Shown here one piece after another: positions 60,201 through 64,000 of a stretch of 64,000 nt of DNA; position 1 is the stretch's first letter, and each line of letters begins with the position of its first letter. Below the pieces are notes generated by a model that saw only the letters and a list, made by a program, of their open reading frames with translations, did not search any database and was not told the DNA's origin. The position numbers were made by a program, and so were the translations under genes. Location of the stretch: the NCBI GenBank assembly GCA_027186245.1, contig CP114497.1, forward strand, positions 9,803,501 through 9,867,500, in the 5' to 3' direction. This DNA is from Coriaria nepalensis (Eukaryota; Streptophyta; Magnoliopsida; Cucurbitales; Coriariaceae).

Positions 60201-61321
60201 GCTAGCGGACCGTACTAGCAACAATCAATTAAAAATTTCATACTTTAATATGTTACAGATAATTTAATTCATTATCTATAATCTTAATTATCTCGTATCA
60301 ATATAAGATTATAGTCACATAAATGAATTTGGAATTTTATGATATTTATACATATTATTCAATAATAATACATTTAAAAAAATATATAGAAAAATGTCAC
60401 TTTTATTTATTTCACAAAAATAATACTCATCACATGCTTTTAGAGCACCATACCCATCAGATCCGACCCTTTGGCTTTTCTCCTCGGTCCAGGCTTGGTC
60501 TTTACCATCAACCATTCGACTCAGATGTACTTGACGAGTAAAAGAGGAAAGGTGTTAGCCTCGGTTCAGATGAAGACATCTAGATCAACCTTATAGGTTT
60601 GGTATGACTTGAGAAGAAGCACATCAGGCTTAAAGTTCAAAATTTTACTGTTGTGAAGAAAAACCTAGTAATGGTCTTACTTGTTGGCAAGGGTCAGTGA
60701 ACTATTGACATACTTAGGAGATAAACGCGTAAAATCGTAAGTCTTAGGGTTACAGTAGATCAAATAAGAGAGGTTCAAAAAAAAAAAAGCGTGAAAACAT
60801 TCATGTGAAGAACATCAAAGAAAATGCATAAATAAGGATAAAAAGAATTTACTCGTTTTGTCAGATATGATTCGCTAGTGGACTGAGTTTGGAACATAAA
60901 GACATGATCGAAAAAGCAATTAGAATGAAATGGCTGGAGTAAAGTCCTTAAACAGGTTGAACAATGAGGAGAGTAGTCGGAAATCAATGAAGAAGATTGA
61001 TAAAGTTTTCTAGAAAAGATGGATGATATTTGTAAAAATGAAGAGGAAGCATAAAAAATAAAAATAAAAAGGAAAAAAGCGAGAGAGAAAAAGGGAGAGG
61101 AAATGATATGACGGTTGAGTGTACTAGCCGCAATCGACACATGGCCACTTGTTATTGGGGGCGCATGAAATGATAATGACATGTAAATGGGTAATCAATA
61201 CGTTGTTTTGTGTCTTTTCATATCTATTAGATCAAGTTGATTGATGGAGAAGGTCAGAATGAATTGAGGATAAAGTGTTATGTATTTCTCACTCGTTCGA
61301 ACCACGTGCCAAGGAGCTAAC

Positions 61322-61908
61322 TGTTGGACTATGATTCTTGTCACATTCGGTTAAGGACTTTAGGGTGGTTGGGGATGACCTGGGAGATGATGGTTATCAT
61401 TGATGTATGTTGCAATGACTTGTTAGGGTTGTATAGGAGACAAATGAGGCTGAGGTGCTGAGAAGACAATCGTCGGAAGGTGCCATATTAACTGGGCAGA
61501 GTTGAACAATGCTTTGCCGAGCTTGAGGCTAGTCGAGTGCTCGATTATTCATCTTTAGGCTGAGAAATATCCGTTGACTAGGTGTTGAAGAGGGAAATGA
61601 CGGTTTTACGATTCTATTCAATATTTTGATGGGGTGCATATTCTTGTCAAGTTAGGAGAGGGTGATTCTGACACCGATCACGAAGTAAATAATTATTGAA
61701 TAATAAAAGCATGATATATATAAAATTGTCTAGAATTTCAGTATGTACTTAACAACGAAGGTAATCAATTTTCACACGTTAAACTCTCTACAAAAAATAT
61801 CTATGCATCCTGAATACTAACTTGAACTTCAAAAGAGGGTTGACCCGTTATAACCCAATAACTTATTATTAGTAGATATAGGTAAGCTAATCTTGAAATA
61901 CAATATCA
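61322..61908. repeat. Direct repeat copy 2, LTR-like
   Basis: Begins TGTTGGAC and ends ATCA. Collinear with 56603-57231 over the whole length but clearly diverged. The ~4.1 kb between the copies is non-coding, so if this is a retroelement it is non-autonomous or fully decayed. Ends are approximate. Confidence 0.55.
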
Positions 61909-61964
61909 AGTCCCGTAACATATATATCTTAATCATGACGGAGACCAAACACCGCAACATTATT

Positions 61965-61998
61965 GAACGTGGGCCCGGAACGTGGGCCCGGAACGTGG
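61965..61998. repeat. 13-base tandem repeat (GAACGTGGGCCCG), 2.6 copies
   Basis: GAACGTGGGCCCG twice plus GAACGTGG. Each unit carries an ACGTGG (ABRE-like) and GGGCCC word. Confidence 0.85.
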
Positions 61999-62201
61999 AA
62001 TTGGGCTCGCGCGATCTTATCCCCTACTTATTTGTCTCCGACTCTGTCAAGCTTCAAATTCCAATCCACTTATCGTCGTGTTCAACCGATGACTAGGCAG
62101 ATTTTTCCTTCTGACATGTATCATTTTTAGTGAGACCCGTCACTGCATGTGATACGTGTTCCTCGATATACATAAGAGAAGATACATTGTTGGATCTTAC
62201 A

Positions 62202-62221
62202 CCCTGCCCTGCCCTGCCCTG
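62202..62221. repeat. CCCTG pentanucleotide repeat
   Basis: Four CCCTG units upstream of the catalase gene. Confidence 0.8.
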
Positions 62222-62594
62222 ATTACTTTTCCAGTACTAAAACAAGTAATTGTATATAATGCCTACAAGGTTGAAATTCAAGTTGTCGTGCGGGCCCGGG
62301 AATAGACCAGGGTTTTTTGTATCTTTGATTTACAAGTAGTATGGGGTAGAAGAAGCATAATTTAGAGGTGCGGGTGCAAGTGGTGGATCCGTCCAATTCG
62401 GATGGGTTGTAGGATCTTACTGCAACCTATTCTGTTGTTGGCTGTCGTTGCTATTGCTAGCCAGGTCCAACTCTACAGTCTACAGCAACTAAAAGTAACG
62501 GAGTTAATTAATTAATTAATTAATCGTAAAAATAGGATTACGATTACGAGAATTTAAAAGGGCCAAAAGAGCGCGCCTCACTCTGGCCTCTGCG

Positions 62595-62602
62595 ACTATA
62601 AA
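62595..62602 (+). promoter_or_regulatory. TATA box of the catalase gene
   Basis: CTATAAAT about 100 bases upstream of the start codon at 62700. Position and context fit a plant TATA box. Confidence 0.65.
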
Positions 62603-62699
62603 TTCCAAGCTTTCGGGCTCTTCACACTCGCCACTTTGGTCTCGACCATCACCAACCCACTCTCTTTTCTCTCTCCTCATTTCTGCATCTGTTAGTGCC

Positions 62700-64000
62700 A
62701 TGGATCCCTACAGGGTACGCACATACTTCTCATGGCATGCTCTCATCTCATCTTCTACGTTTGTACTTGCTTGCATTTTGATCATGATCCACCCCAGTGA
62801 CCCATCTTGTTTTTTGTGTTTTAGTTTTTTCTCTCTCTCTCTGTCTTTCCTAAAGAAGCTAGAAAAAAATGAAAGAAAATTGAACTGACTAGATCAGAGC
62901 TTTTGTTCTTGAGATGAAAAACAGTTTGATCTGTCTCTATAGAGAGCAGATCGTGAGGGAAATTCTCGTTTTCGAAGCTTGTTTTTTTAATATACTATTA
63001 GATTTTCGTTTTGCTGAGAAAGATTGTCTTGCTTGGTTGATGATCAGTATCGTCCTTCAAGTGCTTACAACTCTCCCTACTGGACAACAAATGCTGGAGA
63101 TCCTGTCTGGAACAATGATTCTGTCTTGACTGTTGGATCTAGAGGTATATCATCTACTTTTGCATCATTAATTCACTTCACTTAGTAGCCCCGTTAATCA
63201 TAAATTTTCTCTCCTTAATTATCTGTATATATCATTTATGTATAACTTTATTTCATACAAGATCATGGTTGGCATCATGATTACGAAAAGCCTAAAGTCC
63301 TTTTTCTCCTACCCATCTTTTCATAGTTACATGTATACACATCTGTAGTAAACCTCCAAAACTTGTATACACAATTTTTTGGCACCTTCTATGTCAGTAG
63401 ATCTATGAGAGATCTTAACTCCCTCTTTTTCTATTGATCTATAGGTCCGATTCTCCTTGAGGACTACCACTTTGTGGAGAAAATTGCCAATTTCACCAGG
63501 GAGCGTATCCCGGAACGTGTCGTTCATGCTCGTGGAGTGACTGCGAAGGGGTTCTTTGAAGTGACCCATGATGTTTCCAACCTCACTTGTGCTGATTTCC
63601 TCAGAGCTCCCGGAGTTCAAACCCCTGTCATTGTCCGTTTCTCAACCGTCATCCATGAGCGTGGCAGCCCTGAAACTCTCCGGGACCCTCGTGGTTTTGC
63701 AGTCAAGTTCTACACCAGAGAGGTCAATACATGTTTCAAGTGCTTCCTAGCTAGAATTACAAAATTCTTGCAACTTTATATCTGATAGAAAATTACATTA
63801 TGTCTTTTTATGTCCTGATCAGGGTAACTTTGATCTGGTGGGAAACAACATGCCGGTGTTTTTCGTGCGTGATCCAATGAAATTCCCGGACGTGATCCAT
63901 GCCTTCAAGCCAAACCCCAAGTCCCACATCCAGGAGTATTGGAGGATCCTTGACTTCTGTTCACACCATCCGGAAAGTCTGCACACATTCGCCTTCTTTT
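62700..64000 (+). CDS. CAT: Catalase, 5' part (exons 1-4)
   Basis: Exons 62700-62714, 63048-63144, 63445-63722 and 63823 to the window edge give the first ~189 residues of ~492. Catalase breaks hydrogen peroxide into water and oxygen in peroxisomes. The start MDPYR and the first intron directly after it are usual for plant catalases. The mature start [20 protein letters not shown] is followed by [20 protein letters not shown] (catalytic His), [37 protein letters not shown] (catalytic Asn) and [20 protein letters not shown]. Heme and NADPH sites lie mostly beyond the edge. Which of CAT1-3 is not decided. Cys in DFCSHH is unlike the usual Phe. Confidence 0.96.

Larger units (their letters stand above)
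54975..62699. other. Gene-poor AT-rich island
   Basis: About 7.7 kb with no supportable coding gene. It contains the paired direct repeats at 56603-57231 and 61322-61908, an AT-rich interior (58640-60400), tandem short repeats at 61965-61998 and 62202-62221, and the catalase promoter at its right end. Open frames are short and shadow-like. There is no reverse transcriptase, integrase or transposase text in any frame. Confidence 0.7.

Noticed and set aside
59000..60300. Possible matrix attachment region or replication origin in the AT-rich stretch
   Set aside because: High AT content alone is no evidence; no specific motif set was recognised.

Overview
This window is nuclear DNA from a flowering plant, almost certainly a eudicot. 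Nearly all genes are split by short GT-AG introns, intergenic DNA is AT-rich, and every recognisable protein is plant-type: a SKU5-like oxidase, a dehydrin, LDL1, chloroplast FtsH, BSK1, a DUF630/632 protein, PPR, U-box and catalase proteins. The sequence alone does not identify the species. I see no rRNA, tRNA or CRISPR locus, and no intact transposon.

Layout. 1-5 kb: the 5' part of a SKU5-similar oxidase (-), a broken alcohol dehydrogenase (+), a broken neutral-ceramidase fragment (-) and a two-exon FSK-type dehydrin (-) with ABRE, DRE and TATA motifs upstream. 6-16 kb: single-exon LDL1 histone demethylase (-), head to head with a small two-helix membrane protein (+); a DUF241 pseudogene (-); and a thylakoid FtsH protease (+). 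16-25 kb: BSK1 (-), a DUF630/DUF632 protein (-) and a small hydrophilic protein with ABRE-like boxes and an apparent frameshift (+). 25-35 kb: a WD40 EIPR1/TSSC1 homologue (+), a decayed O-fucosyltransferase (-), a plastid DUF760 protein (+) and a decayed BAHD acyltransferase (+). 35-49 kb: a CRP1-type PPR protein with three apparent single-base insertions (+), an M14 zinc carboxypeptidase (-), a 210-residue basic protein (+), an orphan C-terminus of a class I starch-branching enzyme (-), SmD3 (+) and a B2-type cyclin (-). 49-55 kb: a PUB15-like U-box/ARM E3 ligase (+) followed by an 84-bp tandem repeat, and a 240-residue plant-specific protein (+). 55-62.7 kb: a gene-poor, AT-rich island bounded inside by a pair of ~600-bp diverged direct repeats that look like old LTRs. 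62.7-64 kb: the first exons of a catalase (+).

The genes are ordinary housekeeping, signalling, plastid-maintenance and stress genes. They do not form a cluster with one function. The notable features are evolutionary. From memory of Arabidopsis locus numbers, the neighbours SKS5, ERD14/ERD10, SmD3, CYCB2 and catalase lie together in the paired blocks near At1g76.2 and At1g20.5. FtsH5, CRP1, the carboxypeptidase and PUB15 lie near At5g42.3, and BSK1, the DUF632 gene and CAT2 lie near At4g35. The window may therefore preserve an ancestral order that Arabidopsis has divided among duplicated blocks. Six gene relics of six unrelated families sit among the intact genes. Several otherwise well-preserved genes carry lone +1 insertions in short homopolymers, which may be consensus errors in the assembly. 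I found no convincing new molecular system.
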